A stretch of DNA of 64,000 nt. Origin: Prunella strophiata (lineage: Eukaryota; Chordata; Aves; Passeriformes; Prunellidae). Both the position numbers and the translations under genes were made by a program. The first letter of the stretch is position 1. The number at the start of each line of letters is the position of its first letter. The notes under the pieces are model-generated. The model worked only from the letters and a program-made list of their open reading frames with translations. It did not search any database and was not told the origin of the DNA. Below are positions 48,546 to 61,315 of the stretch, in pieces. The stretch lies in the NCBI GenBank assembly GCA_036583965.1, contig JAZBQD010000030.1, forward strand, positions 54,437,551 through 54,501,550, in the 5' to 3' direction.

Positions 48546-51500
48546 ACTTGACCTTCCAAATTTCAGAAAGGCAAATTTATTATAATGCCTGTGGGATCCA
48601 GCACCTCCTTGAAATCAGAAGCTGGTGAAATAGGAGCAAGAGGAGATCCTCCCTTGGCAGTGCCAGCAGCACACTGCAGGGCTGAGCAAACCATGCCCAG
48701 GGTGGGTCTGGGCTGTTTTAAGAATAAGGATGTTTGTCAAACCTCAGCTGAAGGAATGTTCTGTGTATAGGGAGTGTCAAGGAAGAAGACACAAAGTCCA
48801 GGCATGAATCAAAAATGGACTGAAAGGCAAAGGGAAATTAAACTGTCAAGGTGGGATCGGTGTGAAGCTTTGCTGCCTACAGCCCTGGTAAAGAGGGAAA
48901 GCAGGGCATGTCATGGCATGGAGGCAGCATCCATGTCACCTGCTACTGCATGTCTACAAAACAATTATTTACATCTGAGCTACTCATTTGGATCTCTGTT
49001 GAGTCAATGCAAAGGAATACACATGAAATGTCTGCCTACAGATGAGAAGACCACCTTTAGATGTGCTTATTATTCCTGCAGATGCTGAGACACCAAGGAT
49101 GCCTAAATGTAGATATCTTAATCTGCTCAGAGACATCTGACCCAGAGAGATTGCTTTTGGGTGAGAAAAATTTGATGCCACTCTTATAATACTTCTGTCT
49201 GTTCCTTCCTTGTTCTTGATGGAAAAGGAGGATATTTATCCTGTACTTTTCTTCATTCCAAACTTTCCTAATGCTCCTGTCATGTGGGACCAGCCTTCTG
49301 ATGGATGTCTGAAAACATCCACCTCAACACTGAAATTTCTGGCCTGTGTTCCATGAGCACAGGTCCACATGCATGCAGAGAGGAGCACATGAGCATGCTG
49401 CACCCTTGTGTCTCATCCATCCCAGGATGGCAGGACCCTGCTTTGAACACCCACACCCATTTTCTCTCAGGAAAACCTTAAGCTGAGTTGTGGCCATCTC
49501 TACAAGCTGCAGGTGATGAAGGTCTGTGACAGCTAGTATCATTCGGTGATGGTGATATGAGTGATCTTGATATCTCTTGTGTACTGTGATAACCCAGACT
49601 GTCACCACACTATCAAACTGCTTGTAGGGAGTCACAACAAACCAGAGAGCTGTAAAAGAGGGGAGAGCAGGAAGGGAGTGGAGAAATGAGCAGCAGGAGG
49701 AGGGACAGGAAAGCATGAGAAGGCTGCAGTAACAAGAAGAGCTGGAGGCTACCACCTTGAGCTCATGATCTGCCTTTAGAGATGCCTCACAGATGACTTT
49801 TGAGACATCTTAGGCCACCTATCCTATTTCCATCACGTAGCAGAAGGGTTGCCAGCAAGCAGCTTTGTCCAGGCCCATGTTTATGACTTATCCTCTGGGA
49901 CTCACACCATCTTCCCCACGAGGCTCAGCTGGCAGTCTGGCAGCTTCTGGGCAATTAAACTGTAATTTTCCTTTGCTCCATTTTATGCTGTTACTTCAAG
50001 TTGCTCCTCTTGCCCATGTCCTCGGCAAGTCTCTGACCTGGTGTTTTCTCTCTACTGACTCCTCAGTTATCGCTATCTCAATCTCTGCAAGCCCTGGACA
50101 CAGTTTAAAAACATGTCCTCAGAACCTCAGAGGTGTTTACTCCTTTCTGCTAAAAAGCAGACTTGTGGAGAGTGTGACGTATCACTCACACAGTTCAGAG
50201 GCAGGGCATTTCCCACATTATAAAAGAGTGGACCGCGGCCACAAAAAGTTGAAACATCACTTAAAAACTCTGCTATTTGAGAGGGTGGATTGCTCATTGC
50301 TGCTAAAATGTACAAAAACACAACATTACTCAAAAAGCCAAAAATAAAATCCCTTGGCAATTCGTATATGTTTCAAAATCCTGATGGTTTTTAAAACCCT
50401 TTTTAGATACAAGGATCTCTGTGCCAAACTAAGAGCCAGCACTAAAAACAAACAGATAATGAAACAAAGTCTGTGATCATTTAAAAAAGAAAAAAAAAAA
50501 AAAAAAAGAAAAAGAAAGCTTGTTGCAATAATGTACTTTTCCAGGAAAATTAACCATAACAACAGTGCTGGTGAATCACTGGGTAGCAGCTCCTGCTTAT
50601 AAACATGATTTTGAAATCTTACAGTGTTGTTATTTCCACAGTAGTATTGGCAGTAGCTGTGTAAATGTTTTCTAGCACAGAAAGAAATTTCTCCTAAAAG
50701 CCCTGACTGGGACTTTTTTGAATGCTTCCTAGAGAATTACATTAAATGGATGTGAGTTATCGGCCTAAATTATTTACAAATCTTTAAAAGTCTTGTTCCA
50801 GCTCCAGAGCAATACAAAGAATAAATACACTTGTGATGAGGGCAGAGGCCCATAACTCAGATCTCTATGAGTGAAGAAGGAAACCCTCTGCCCTTTCAGT
50901 ATCCAAATGTGAAGATCAAGTAGAAGTAGTTATTAGCTTTTCCCCAAAAAATCTTCCTAAATCCCAGTTTTGTTAGACTTTATGGTCTTACACCTCAGAG
51001 TAATCTGAGTGATCTATTTTAACCCGGTCAGGGAGCTGCCGCCACACTATGATGCCACCCAGGAGGATGCTGCACTTGTGGGCATTGGAGCAGAGACTGT
51101 GACACTTGTTTGCTGGAAAGGAATGCAGATTTGTCACAAATGATGCCATCTGAACATAGCATCTGACTACAATGCAAATCCAGGCTGGGCTAATGTCAGC
51201 TGCAGGGTGTTACCATCACAGTGCAGTAGCTTTCATGGAGGGACCTGTGGTGCTCTGAGTTCCCCCAGCTCAGTTTCGCCTACACACCCTGCCACAGCTG
51301 GTGATAGGCAACATTCCTGCAGGCAATTACAGTGGAAAAGATAGGATAAATGTGAAGGATTAACTGTTCTCACTCAGACTTTGACGTGTTCCCTCTGGAT
51401 CACAGCTTTTGGCACATCTGTGCTTCTATGAGCAGTGGTGAAAGTACTCTGTTAATGTGATATCCATCATGGGCTGTGCCTGTGATCATACACACATAAA

Positions 51501-52361
51501 CACAGACACACTCACTGGCTCAGGGTGAATTTTTTTGTAAAGAGCAGCACTTTTCCAGTGTGGTCTCCACGGCCACATTGCCACTGCAGCGGAATTCCTT
51601 CCCATTAGGTAAAGCATGATGTTACTGCTCCAGTGCTTCCCAGACCCCAGTCTGTTTACTCACAAATACTCAAACCTCAGCTAATCTTTTTAAATGTTCC
51701 TGGGCTGGAGATTCTTCCCTACATAAAGAATTTTTTTGCTCCAGTGTCTGCTATATCTCTGACACTAAAAGTACAAATGGTTCGTGTCAGTCTAAGAATA
51801 CAGATGGTAGAAACCTTCAAGTTCTCAGCACTGAATTACTCCATTTGTTGTTTTCATCTTTTAAACTTTAATTTCTGCAAAAGAAAAAATATGCTACTCT
51901 GACCTGGACACACACATTATTTCCTGGTCATTCAGATCCTTATTTTTGATATTCCCTGGCTTAGTGACTTGGTTTGGTTCCATTGTTCTGAACCTGCCAG
52001 AGTGATACTAAACTGGCATGATTCCTATTAATGGAGTCAAGGAAAGAGAGCATTCTTTCCCTCTCAGATCAGTAAGAAATGATGGAAGTGGTCAAGTGTA
52101 GAAAATATCTTCCTATATCTCCTTAAGAAGAAAAGCAGGCTGTGGAGGTGGTTTGGGTGCTGAGTTGGCCACAGTGAGATGGAAAAAGAAGGAAATTCTC
52201 CCAATGGCTCTTGATGTTCTTGGAAAAGGAGAGTCTTGGGGAGCTGTGGAGCTGAGGACTCTACTAGAGAAAATCATGCTTCTTTCCTCAAGAGGAAGAA
52301 GAAGTTCAGCCACCTTTTTGGAATAGCATGCTTGCCCTGAAATTTGGCAGATTAGCTTTCT
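48546..52361. other. Gene-free stretch
   Basis: The largest ORF is 160 codons, plus strand 49865-50347, with no family resemblance. An interrupted poly-A tract lies at 50483-50518. 49600-49745 is purine-rich. No dispersed repeat is recognised. Confidence 0.5.
50483..50518. repeat. A-rich tract with isolated G
   Basis: A-rich run broken by single Gs, including a block of 17 As. No retrocopy body or poly-A signal fits. Confidence 0.92.
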
Positions 52362-52845
52362 TCATCAATCTGCATCCAGCTCTGGTGTCCACAGTGTAGA
52401 AGAGACATTGACCTGTGTGGAAAAGTCCAGAGTAGGGCCATCACAGGGATTTGAGAGATGGACCATGTCTCCATGGCTGAGAGAAATGGATTTGTTCAGC
52501 CTTAAAGGCTTAAGGGTGACCTAATTGGAGACTTCTAGTACCTGAAGGCAGCCTACAAGAAACAGGACAGAGGAGAATGGATTCAAACTGAAAGAGGGCA
52601 GGTTTCAATTAGATATTAGGAAAAAATTATTTACTGTGAGAGTGGTGAGATACCTGCACAGGTTTTCCAGAGAAATTGTGGGTGCCCCATCCTTGGCAGT
52701 GTTCAAGGCCAGATTGGATGTGGCTTTGGATGGAGCAACCTGGTCAAGTGGAAGGTGTCCTTGCCCATGGCACAGGGGCTGGAACTGAATGGTCTTTAAG
52801 GTCCCTTCCAACCCAAACCATTCTATAACTTTAAGATTCTATAAA
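52362..52845 (+). mobile_element. CR1 LINE 3' end, 5'-truncated
   Basis: Begins near CTGCATCCAGCTCTGGTGTC and follows the same subfamily as 9425-10105. Blocks are AGTACCTGAAGGCAGCCTAC, TTAGATATTAGGAAAAAATT, ATTTACTGTGAGAGTGGTGA, GTGTTCAAGGCCAGATTGGA, GGTCTTTAAGGTCCCTTCCA and ACCCAAACCATTCTATAACT, closing with a decayed terminal repeat. Some small deletions are present. The minus-strand ORF at 52605-52811 is an antisense shadow and resembles the shadow ORF at 9879-10334 because both read the same element backwards. Confidence 0.93.
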
Positions 52846-53284
52846 TATTGAGTGGGCAGGCCACAGAAATCAGGTCACTGGCAAACATATCTGGGATTTC
52901 AAGGGGGCTAGACAAGAACCTAGAGATGTAAAAGCCCCATCACCTGTATATCACCTGCACAAAACCTCTGTTCTGTGCATGGGCAAACATGGAAGAGTCA
53001 CAGCAAGAGTCATACAGGGGAATAAAGGCCACATACAATGTCAAACAGGAGCAGAGAGAAGGTGAATGAATGCCCAGCTATGTCACATATAGTAGACATG
53101 CCTGCTGGCAGCAAGGAGTGAGGATAAGGGATGGCCATCTCACTGCACTGAGTGCAAAGGGACCTACCAGATTAATTTGGGATTGTAGATTGAGGGCTTG
53201 GCAGCTAAAGATGAATAAATTGAATCCTGCCTGTGAATGCCTACATGTATAAGAGAAAAGAGCAAATGGATTATTTAACATTGT

Positions 53285-53500
53285 TAATGACACTATAATG
53301 AGATGCAATGATTGAAAGTGGCAGCTGGGCAAATTCAGACTGGAAGTAAGGAATGTTTTATAACAACAGAGATAATTAACCATTGGAAACATTTATCCAG
53401 TCTTGTGGTTTATTCTTCCATCACTGGCAATTTCCAAATCAAGACTGGATTGGTTTTCAGGCAGAAATGTTCTTTGTTTCAAGCAAGAGTGAATGCGGGA
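53285..53500 (+). mobile_element. Ancient CR1-type LINE remnant
   Basis: AGCTGGGCAAATTCAGACTGG, GATAATTAACCATTGGAAAC, a 'cagtcttgtggtttattcttccatcactggcaatttccaaatcaagactggattggtttt' stretch and the following bases match in order the tail of an old CR1/L3-like element. In that element the counterpart blocks include 'gtaattagccattggaacaatttacc', 'gtggtagattctccatcactgg' and 'aaatcaagattggatgttttt'. It predates the younger CR1 copies in this window. The immediate 3' end is not recognisable. Confidence 0.62.
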
Positions 53501-56428
53501 AGCTCTGCTTGAGCCTGACGCAGCTTAGGGTACAAGTTACTGAAAAGGTAGATAGAACAGGCCTGGAGGCTCAAGTAGAAGCATCTCTTGTGTGGCAGAG
53601 ACACACTTTTCCTGGATAGATTATTGGCATTGCATCTTTGCACGCCAGGAATCATCCCTATCCTGTATCCTAGCATATAGATCCAGACAAAACTCACTCA
53701 CAGCAGTTTCCTTTGTGGACTGTGTCAGAAGATTGCTGAAACCTGATCTTGGCTTGAACTTCAGTCTCTAATGGCAGCTTAAATTTCCCAAACATCAAGA
53801 TAGGTTCACTTTAGGTGTATAATGACTGTCTCCTTATGAACATGCCCTGCAACCATTTTCTTGCATAAGAGAGGAAGATAATGGTGTCTGATGTCCCAGA
53901 CTCAGTGTCTTCTTTGCATTCCAGTATTACAGGAAGAATCTAGGGGGACCTGCAGATGTATTCAGAACAGTTTTGTTTCCTATTTTAGTACTTTTTCACA
54001 TCTCATTAAGAATATCAAAGGATTTTTAAGAACAAAGTCAGCATAATAGGTCCCCCTAACAATGGCTGGTTTTTAACCCCATCACTTTCAGTATTATGTA
54101 CTGAGAGGCATTCTAAAGAAATAAGTGTCAGAGTGAGACTTGTTTTAGCTGATGTTTATAAGGGGGGAGGAGAATCAAAAACCTTTAGAGCATAACAGCA
54201 AAACAAACCACAGACAAAGGCTTTAATCCTCCTTCTAGTTACTTATTGAAAGGTAGTTCCTCACAGATGGCAGCTAATCATGTGGTTAAATCAGTAACTG
54301 CTGTTACTAATAAGCATTAGTTCGTTATGAGACATTCTCTGCTAGCAAACATTCCACTCACTGCACAATCTGCATCTCAACTCAAGATTCAGATTGACAC
54401 CAGAGTTTACAACACAAAATAAAGTTTATTAGTAGAGTTATTATAGCTGTGATAATCCAAAACCACAGACAAACAATATTTATAGATAGTGATCACATAT
54501 TTTCTTAAGACCATTTCCATTTGGAAAGACTTTTTTTTTGCTCAAAAGCCTTTCTTTTGGTCTGAAATAGAATGAGGTTTAGTTATTTTAGGGTACTTAG
54601 CTTGTGTACTCTAACAGCTAAATTTGGGTCACGCTTTACTGAACACATATCTACCCACAAGAAAAACAAGGCTTGCATTTATGCATTATTTCCTACTGCC
54701 ACAGCTTTGGTAGCAAGAGCTAACAAACCTTCATACTGCAGAATGGAGACTAAATTCTGTTGCTGCTTCTGTGGCAACACATTCCTTAAATGACAGTAAA
54801 AGCTCAGAACCTATTTAGCTGGAAGTTTCCAACTACACTTTACTGAGTAGGGAGCTGCTATACCAAAAAGAGTCTGAAACTCCCCAGATTTTAAACTAAT
54901 CTAAACAGCTATATCAATGAGTGAAGTTAATTATTGAAGCCAAGTTACACCAGAGAGCTTAAAGAATAACAGCTGTCTCAGAAAGAGAGTTTTTGCCATG
55001 CTTGAATGGACACAGTCTATAAGCAGCAGGACATCCAAGAGTGGTTTTGTGCTATGCTTCATTCTGTCTCCAAGATCTTTGGACTTCTCGATGTTCTTTG
55101 TTTTTATGGCCCCACATAATAGTACAGTCATCTGAGCATTCCCAGTATCACAGCTAAGATATAGTTCCTGAAAACAACCAAACGTGTGTGCCACTTTATG
55201 CTGCAAGACTCTTTGACCTGGATCTGCAGAATGAGAGGACACATCCAATCTGTCCTGCCAGAAACTGTGCTGTATCCTGTCAGTGCACACAGGCTGCCGA
55301 CAATAGTCATAGCAAATTTAACCAACTTCCTGCTTTTCCTCAGGTTTTTTTATTGCTGTATCACTTACAGCACATTTAACTGAATCTTGGATCAACTGAA
55401 GGCTAGGGGAATTATTCCAGAAAAAATATTACTCTTCTCCTGCTGTGAGCAATTCCCGAGAACAAAGCAATTGGAAAGACTAAAACCTCAGGCACAGAGA
55501 GATTAGTCAGGGATTGGTGCCACAGTCGGGACAAGTGTTTAGTCATCCTGACACATCCTCATGCTGAGCCCTTGACCAATAAGTTCCAGCCTTGCTTGTT
55601 GTCTTCACTGAGGACAGAAATATATGAGAAACTAAAGTTCTGTGGTAGACATCTGAGTCAAGCACTTACCACACAGCTGTCACACCCACTGCTGTTTGGT
55701 CTGCTCTAACTTAATAGCTCTCGGTGCATTACGTGGATTTCGGAAATGCTGTGACTTCAGTTGGGCTGGCAAAGCAGCACGTGGCTCTAAAGCAGCGGGC
55801 TGCACTCTGTCCAGCGGCCACGGTGGTCTCTTCATCTGCCCCTTCTCACTGTAGGTTTGTGGGTCTCTGCCCACAGAAATTGCCCTGATGGAATATGTGT
55901 TTGTCCCTGGCCAGATCTGTACAATAATTTTCTTTCCCACCAGAAAGATAGAGTAGTAAGGGATTTACTTTCTGTTTGCATCAACTGTTTTGGTTTCCCT
56001 TTTTCTGCTCGTCTTGGGAAAATTGGCCAGGGCTTTACAGGGCTTTAACATTATTTACCAAACTACCAACCCCTTTTTGCCTGAAAACTTTGAAATGTGA
56101 ATGCCACAAAGTTACATCCTCTTAGAAGATCAGTCTGATTTGGCTTTATTTGGATTTTTCAGCAACATGCAGTTTCATTGCACGCCTATCCCAGCACACC
56201 TGCAGTTATGGATACTGTTGCAACCTGTGCAGATGTGGCTTTCAGGAAAGCTGGAAGGTCCTGAAGCTGTCCCTGGTACATGACCATTTTTCTGTAAAGG
56301 CAAGAAACCCAGAAACCTTTTTTGGTAATTTCATTTAAGAAAAGGCAGGAAGAAGTTGCTCTGGGTGCCTCTAACAGGAATATCTCAAGGGAAAAAAACC
56401 CTGTATTTTGGTTGCTAGACTTTATAGC

Positions 56429-56457
56429 GTGTGTATGTATGTATGTGTGCAAGTATG
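56429..56457. repeat. (GTAT)n/(GT)n imperfect microsatellite
   Basis: Imperfect run of GTGT and GTAT words, about 29 bases, interrupted by GCAA. Simple repeat. Confidence 0.88.
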
Positions 56458-56566
56458 TAACAACCCATCTATCTAGAATTATAATATATTGCATGTATGC
56501 CATTATGTCATACCACCACAGATTTTTTTTTATGTTAACACTGAGTAGAAAACAAATGCTCTGCAG

Positions 56567-56616
<50 letters not shown>
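56567..56616. repeat. Poly-A homopolymer, 50 bases
   Basis: Fifty uninterrupted As, the longest homopolymer in the window. The next 3' bases are GGAGAAATAATC. No matching direct repeat is seen upstream and no AATAAA precedes it closely, so a processed retrocopy is not supported. CR1 elements do not end in poly-A. True length is uncertain because homopolymers of this size are error-prone. Confidence 0.95.
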
Positions 56617-56618
<2 letters not shown>

Positions 56619-57171
56619 AGAAATAATCAGGGTTACTGCTATTTAAATAAAGTATAGAAATATTGCCCCACTTGTTACCACGTCATTTACAAGGACTATC
56701 TGTCCTACAGGTCTCAACAACTGCAATGTTTAAGCTCAGAAAATAAATGAGTTTATAGGCACAGAGAGTCAAAGAGTCAGCTCCCTTTTCTTTATATTGC
56801 CAGTGGAAACAGGTAGTAGGGGATATGAGCAATGGGGCAATGCCACTTGCCAAAACAAACAAACAAAAAATTAACATTGATTTCTGTGTCTTTACCAAAA
56901 ACCGACTTCATGCCTTGGAGGCTGTGTTTCTGTGGCTGCTGAGTCTGCGAGTTTGGCAGAGAAAGGAAAACAAAAAGCAAGTGGAGTGATCTGACTCTGG
57001 CATGCTGTCAGGGGAGCGTCATGTGCATGGGCTGGGAGAGCTTTCATACAGACATCAGCACATGAGCACTTTCCAGCCTGACAGAGTGGTTACAGCACAG
57101 GAGGAGCTGGTGAGAAGGCAGAATACAGAATTCTGACCTGCCAGTCACTGGCATCCCCATCAGCAATGTCT

Positions 57172-57560
57172 CATGAAGGGCAACAAAGCTGATGAAGGGA
57201 CTGGAGCATCTCTCATATGTGGAGAGGCTGAAAGAGCCAGGACTGCTCAGCCCAAAGGAGAGAAGGCTAAGGTGGGTCCTATCCATATGCATAAATACCT
57301 GAGCATTAGTGGAGCAAAGATAGGAGCAGTCTGTTCTCAGTGGTGCCCAGTGACAGGACAAGAAGAAATGGACACAAATCAAAATACAGGAAACTCTTGT
57401 GAATAAATTTTCTCACTGTGAAGGTGGTTGAAAACTGACACAGGTTGTTACATAGAAGTTGTGGTCTTTCCAGCTTTGGAGATATTTGAAATCTGACTTG
57501 ACACACCCCTGAGAAACCTGCTGTAGTTGATCCTGCTCTGAGCAGGGGTCCTTGCCAACA
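57172..57560 (+). mobile_element. CR1 LINE 3' end (another subfamily), diverged
   Basis: It follows a CR1 subfamily different from those at 9.4 and 43.3 kb. Blocks are GGGCAACAAAGCTGATGAAG, TGGAGCATCTCTCATATGTG, ATGCATAAATACCTGAGC, TCTCAGTGGTGCCCAGTGAC, TCTCACTGTGAAGGTGGTTG, GTTGTGGTCTTTCCAGCTTT, GGAGATATTTGAAATCTGAC and CCTGCTCTGAGCAGGGGTCC. Substitutions and small gaps are frequent and the final tail is lost near 57560. Plus-strand ORFs over it are broken pieces of ORF2 or chance. Confidence 0.85.
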
Positions 57561-60500
57561 TTAGCTTTACTCTGTGATCCCATGAAATGGTTTTGTTCTC
57601 CATAAAGTTTCCCCCTTTTCATGGGACACAATGGAATATGGCCATGCCAGGGGTACCTGCCAAGGGGTCTGCCTGCTCCTCCACCTCCTCCAGGCCAGAA
57701 GCCCAGCCTGCTCTCCAGACTCCTGTGCAAAGCAGCAGCCACAACATGCTTCTGCCTGTGTTATCTCACCCATGAGCTATGCAAACAGGGAAATGAACCA
57801 GCCAAACAGCCGGCGGAGATGGAGGTTTTCCCCATAGCAGTGCTGGCTAGGAGGAATGGAGAGGAAAACAGGCTCTCCCATCCCTCTTGCTGTGTTTTTA
57901 AACACAATGGGCAGCCAAAGGAGGCATTAGGAAGCGTGGCAGCAGCGCCAGAGTTTCTCTTGCAGCATTGCCACTGTTGCCTTTTATCAGCTCCTCTGAA
58001 ACACAAACAATTTTAAAAGGGCAGAAATAAGAAGGGTCAGTGCCCCCAGTCAGCTAATTAATGTCCTGAATGCAGTGGAAACTCTAGCAAAAAGCAGCGG
58101 GTACACGGAAGGAAGGAAGCGTCCTTCCAGAGATGTTCCAAATGTCCTTGCAGGCATACAAATTTGTGTGCTTTAGACTGGTAAAAAGCAGCTCCTCAGA
58201 AACAACTGCTCATCAGTGGGGGTGTGCTGCAAAAAGCCTCTTGCTTAGTTTTCCCAAAATGTTGCTTTGGTGCAATTTGCTGGCTTTCCTGTGCTTTGCA
58301 ATTTTCCATTCTGCATCTTGTTTAGATAGGGGAGATTAATGAGAACTGCCTGCAGTCAGCTGAACTGCCTTCCTGGCAGGGACTCGGGAGGAAACTGTGG
58401 AGATCAGTACATAGAGCTGAAAGTGTGGGTGGCCATGAGCTGCCATTTTTTTTTTTGTCTGTATGTGTAAAGGAAATAAGAAATGCAGCAGTCAGCCCTG
58501 TCAGACAGGGGAGATATTTCACAGGAAATAACAGACAGCTTCAGACTCATATTTATTTCTCTTACAGAAAATTCTGCTCAGGTACCTTGGAAAACAGATG
58601 CCTCAGACTAATTTGTGTTTCTTTTGGGTACCTGGAGGTATAATTCATGCATAAAAACATAAAGCACAGGCTGAAGAAGCCTAGGCCCTGTTTGTTTGCG
58701 TAATTATACATGCTCTTGTTTAGGAGGACAGTGGATGATAGAAAGGTCAAGGTCTCTGAAATAACAGGTGTGGGGTTTCTTTTTGGTGACAACCAGTTAC
58801 CAGCATAAACCAGAGCAGAGGGGCTCCTTTCCATACGTTCATTTGGAAGGATATAAAGCAGTAAACTCCCTGGAGGACTGCAATGCTAGAGTGATGTCTT
58901 TCACTACCACAGAAAGTGCCTGCTCAGTGTCATTTTCTTGTTTTGTGCCTCTCCCCTGAGTACAACTCGTGCAAGCACAGACTCTCCTGCAGCTGCAGAC
59001 CAAGCTCAGGTGTGTTTCACGCTGTGCCCCACCAGAAGAACTTCCACAGAGGCAGCAAAACCATTGCTGGTGGCATCTGGGAAGAGTTGCCAATTGGCAA
59101 AATAGATGGGAAGAGAGTGTTATCACAGCTTGTCTGCTCTGTGGCAGAAAGCTTCCTGGGATGTTTGCAGTGTCTGTAGGCTGAGGAAGAGGAGCTCTGT
59201 ATCTCCAAGGAGAGTGAACCTGCTGTCTCAGGAGTTGAGCTGTGTGAAGTCCAAACGTGACTCAGAGAAAACCATGTTGCTGAAAAGGAATTCCTATTTT
59301 GGGTGATATACATCAGATCAAGACTCACATGTATGGTGAGCAAGAGGAGCTCAGCATGTGAATCACCATCAGCTGACCGTGGCCTTGGGCCAGCTGCAAG
59401 TGACTGGGGTTTGTCCTTGCTGAGGTATCACATATTTTGGGACAGTCAGGAGCAGGTGCATGTTACTGGGAACACTGGAATGCTCATTTCTCCACCCATG
59501 ACCTTAATGCCTGCCTGGTGACCTGTCATTACACCCTCACAGTGACAGATGTGGTGACACACACCAGGAAAACCTCATCATGGTGGTCCACCCCTGCAAG
59601 CCCTCCAGCCCTCCCACTCACACTGGGCTGCTCTTACCACCTCAGAAGTCATTGCACAGCCTAAATAGCTCCTGCCATTGATGAGGGCAGCCAGGGCATC
59701 CCAGATACTGCAGCCTGGCAAATCCCACAGCAGACTCAGTGTCTGAGAGCCACAGCTGGAAAGGGGCAGCAAGGGAGGGCAGCATGTGAGATATATCTCC
59801 CTCTTTCTCCATTGCCTGTCTTGCTTGGGGCTATGCAGATTGATCCTCTTTGACAGCCTTGGTTTCACACATGGCAGGTTGCAGAAATGCAGCAGCAGGG
59901 AGATATGCAGCTCTCCATCATTTTCTTGCTGATGGCTAATATCAGATGACTTTCAGCCATTCAGTCTCCTGATCTGCATTTCACTGGATTATTTGCTCAT
60001 ACCATGTTCCTTCCTCCTTGGGCTTATCCAGGGATGTGGATGTGACTAGAGTGGTTTGCAGGTGCAGACCCCAGAGAACAGTACAATCCAGCTCTGCATG
60101 AACTGCTGCTCCAGCACTTTTACCCTTCTCAGACTGGCTGATGTGGTTGTAGGACTAGCACACAAACACCTCTCTACATACCCATAAACAGTGTTTTCCT
60201 TTTGGCTGATTGAATAACCACCATGTATAATTTCTGTATTTTGTTAGTTGCCATATTGATTCTTAAAAAATTTGTTTTGATGCATTGATTTTATTAAATG
60301 CTTTGGGAGCCCACCAGTTCAGTTATGGCTGCCTTGGTTTTCAGCCTGTTTGGTTTAGTCCTTTCATTCACCTCTGTATTTTACCTTAATGGCTTTAGGG
60401 AGTAATATCTCAATAAACCATTTCCCTATTACTTAACTTTATGCCCCCACAAAATATATTTCATCCCTAATTGATTTTCTTCTTTATTCTCCTATCTCAT

Positions 60501-60589
60501 CTGCTGCATTTTTACATTTTAAGAAGACCCATGTTAAAGTGAGAAGATTTGATTTGGCTTTGTAAGAATCAGTCTTGAACTATGTCTAT
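57561..60589. other. Gene-free stretch
   Basis: ORFs reach 131 codons (plus strand 57621-58016), overlapped by ORFs on the other strand and unlike any known protein. No dispersed repeat is recognised. 60180-60590 is AT-rich and repeat-free. Confidence 0.5.
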
Positions 60590-61315
60590 TCAGTACTTTC
60601 ATTAACAAAATAGATGAGACACTAAAAGGGACAATCAGTGAATTTGGAGATCCAAGTAATTGGAAATACTTTGAAGGAAGGAGTTAACATTCAGAATTAC
60701 CTTAACAAATTGAAAAATGGTCTGAAAGGAAAGATCCAAATGTTATTCAGCAGGAACAAAAGGTACAGTCCTCAGGCTACAATAATCAACTACATGATTA
60801 TACAGTGGGGGAAAATGAGTTGGTTGCAGTTTAGAAGAGGAATGTATGAAGGTAATGGTAGATCAGAATCAGACTGTGGGTCTGGAACTTTATATTGTTA
60901 CAAAAACAGGTGGTATGACACTGAAATCTGAGACAAGTATAGCATGCAGGAGAAGATCCTTCTGAAGCTCACTGGTATCAGCTGGAATACTTCAGCATTA
61001 CACTTTAAGAAATCTTAGAGAAAAATGCAGACAAATAGACCAAATCTTCTTCAAATACTGCTGAAAAGAAGATATGATCAATCTCACCTCCTCATCCATC
61101 TGGGAAAGAGTGGGAAGGTTAGACACTATCTCTGAGATAAACATGTTAATGAAGAGGGTGAAACTCTGCAAGATCTGGGAAAGTCCTGAAGCATCTGCTG
61201 CTGGAGACCTTTAAGAACTGGTCAGGCATGCATCTATGAAGAATGATCCTGACAAGGAGGGTCCTGCTGTGGGATCAAATTCTTGATTTCTTAAGGCTCC
61301 TTCCAGCTCCAGGTC
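60590..61315 (+). mobile_element. Ancient CR1 LINE: end of ORF2 plus 3' UTR
   Basis: About 720 bases follow the old amniote CR1 layout in order. AGTACTTTCATTAACAAAAT comes first (RT region 'tttcattaatgacctggatga'). Next are ATTCAGAATTACCTTAACAA ('attcagaatgaccttgacaa'), TTACACTTTAAGAAATCTTA ('cacactttaagaaagatgtgg') and GAGACCTTTAAGAACTGGTC. It ends with a CTCCTTCCAGCTCC tail. The plus-strand ORF at 60638-60931 lies inside but no longer reads as a consistent reverse transcriptase segment. This copy is much more decayed than those at 9.4, 43.3 and 52.4 kb and so is clearly older. Confidence 0.72.

Larger units (their letters stand above)
53501..57171. other. Gene-free stretch with a long poly-A
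   Basis: ORFs reach 119 codons (minus strand 54931-55290) with no recognised family. A CpG-containing patch lies at about 55725-55830. A GTAT-type repeat (56429-56457) precedes the A50 run (56567-56616). No exon is supported. Confidence 0.5.
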
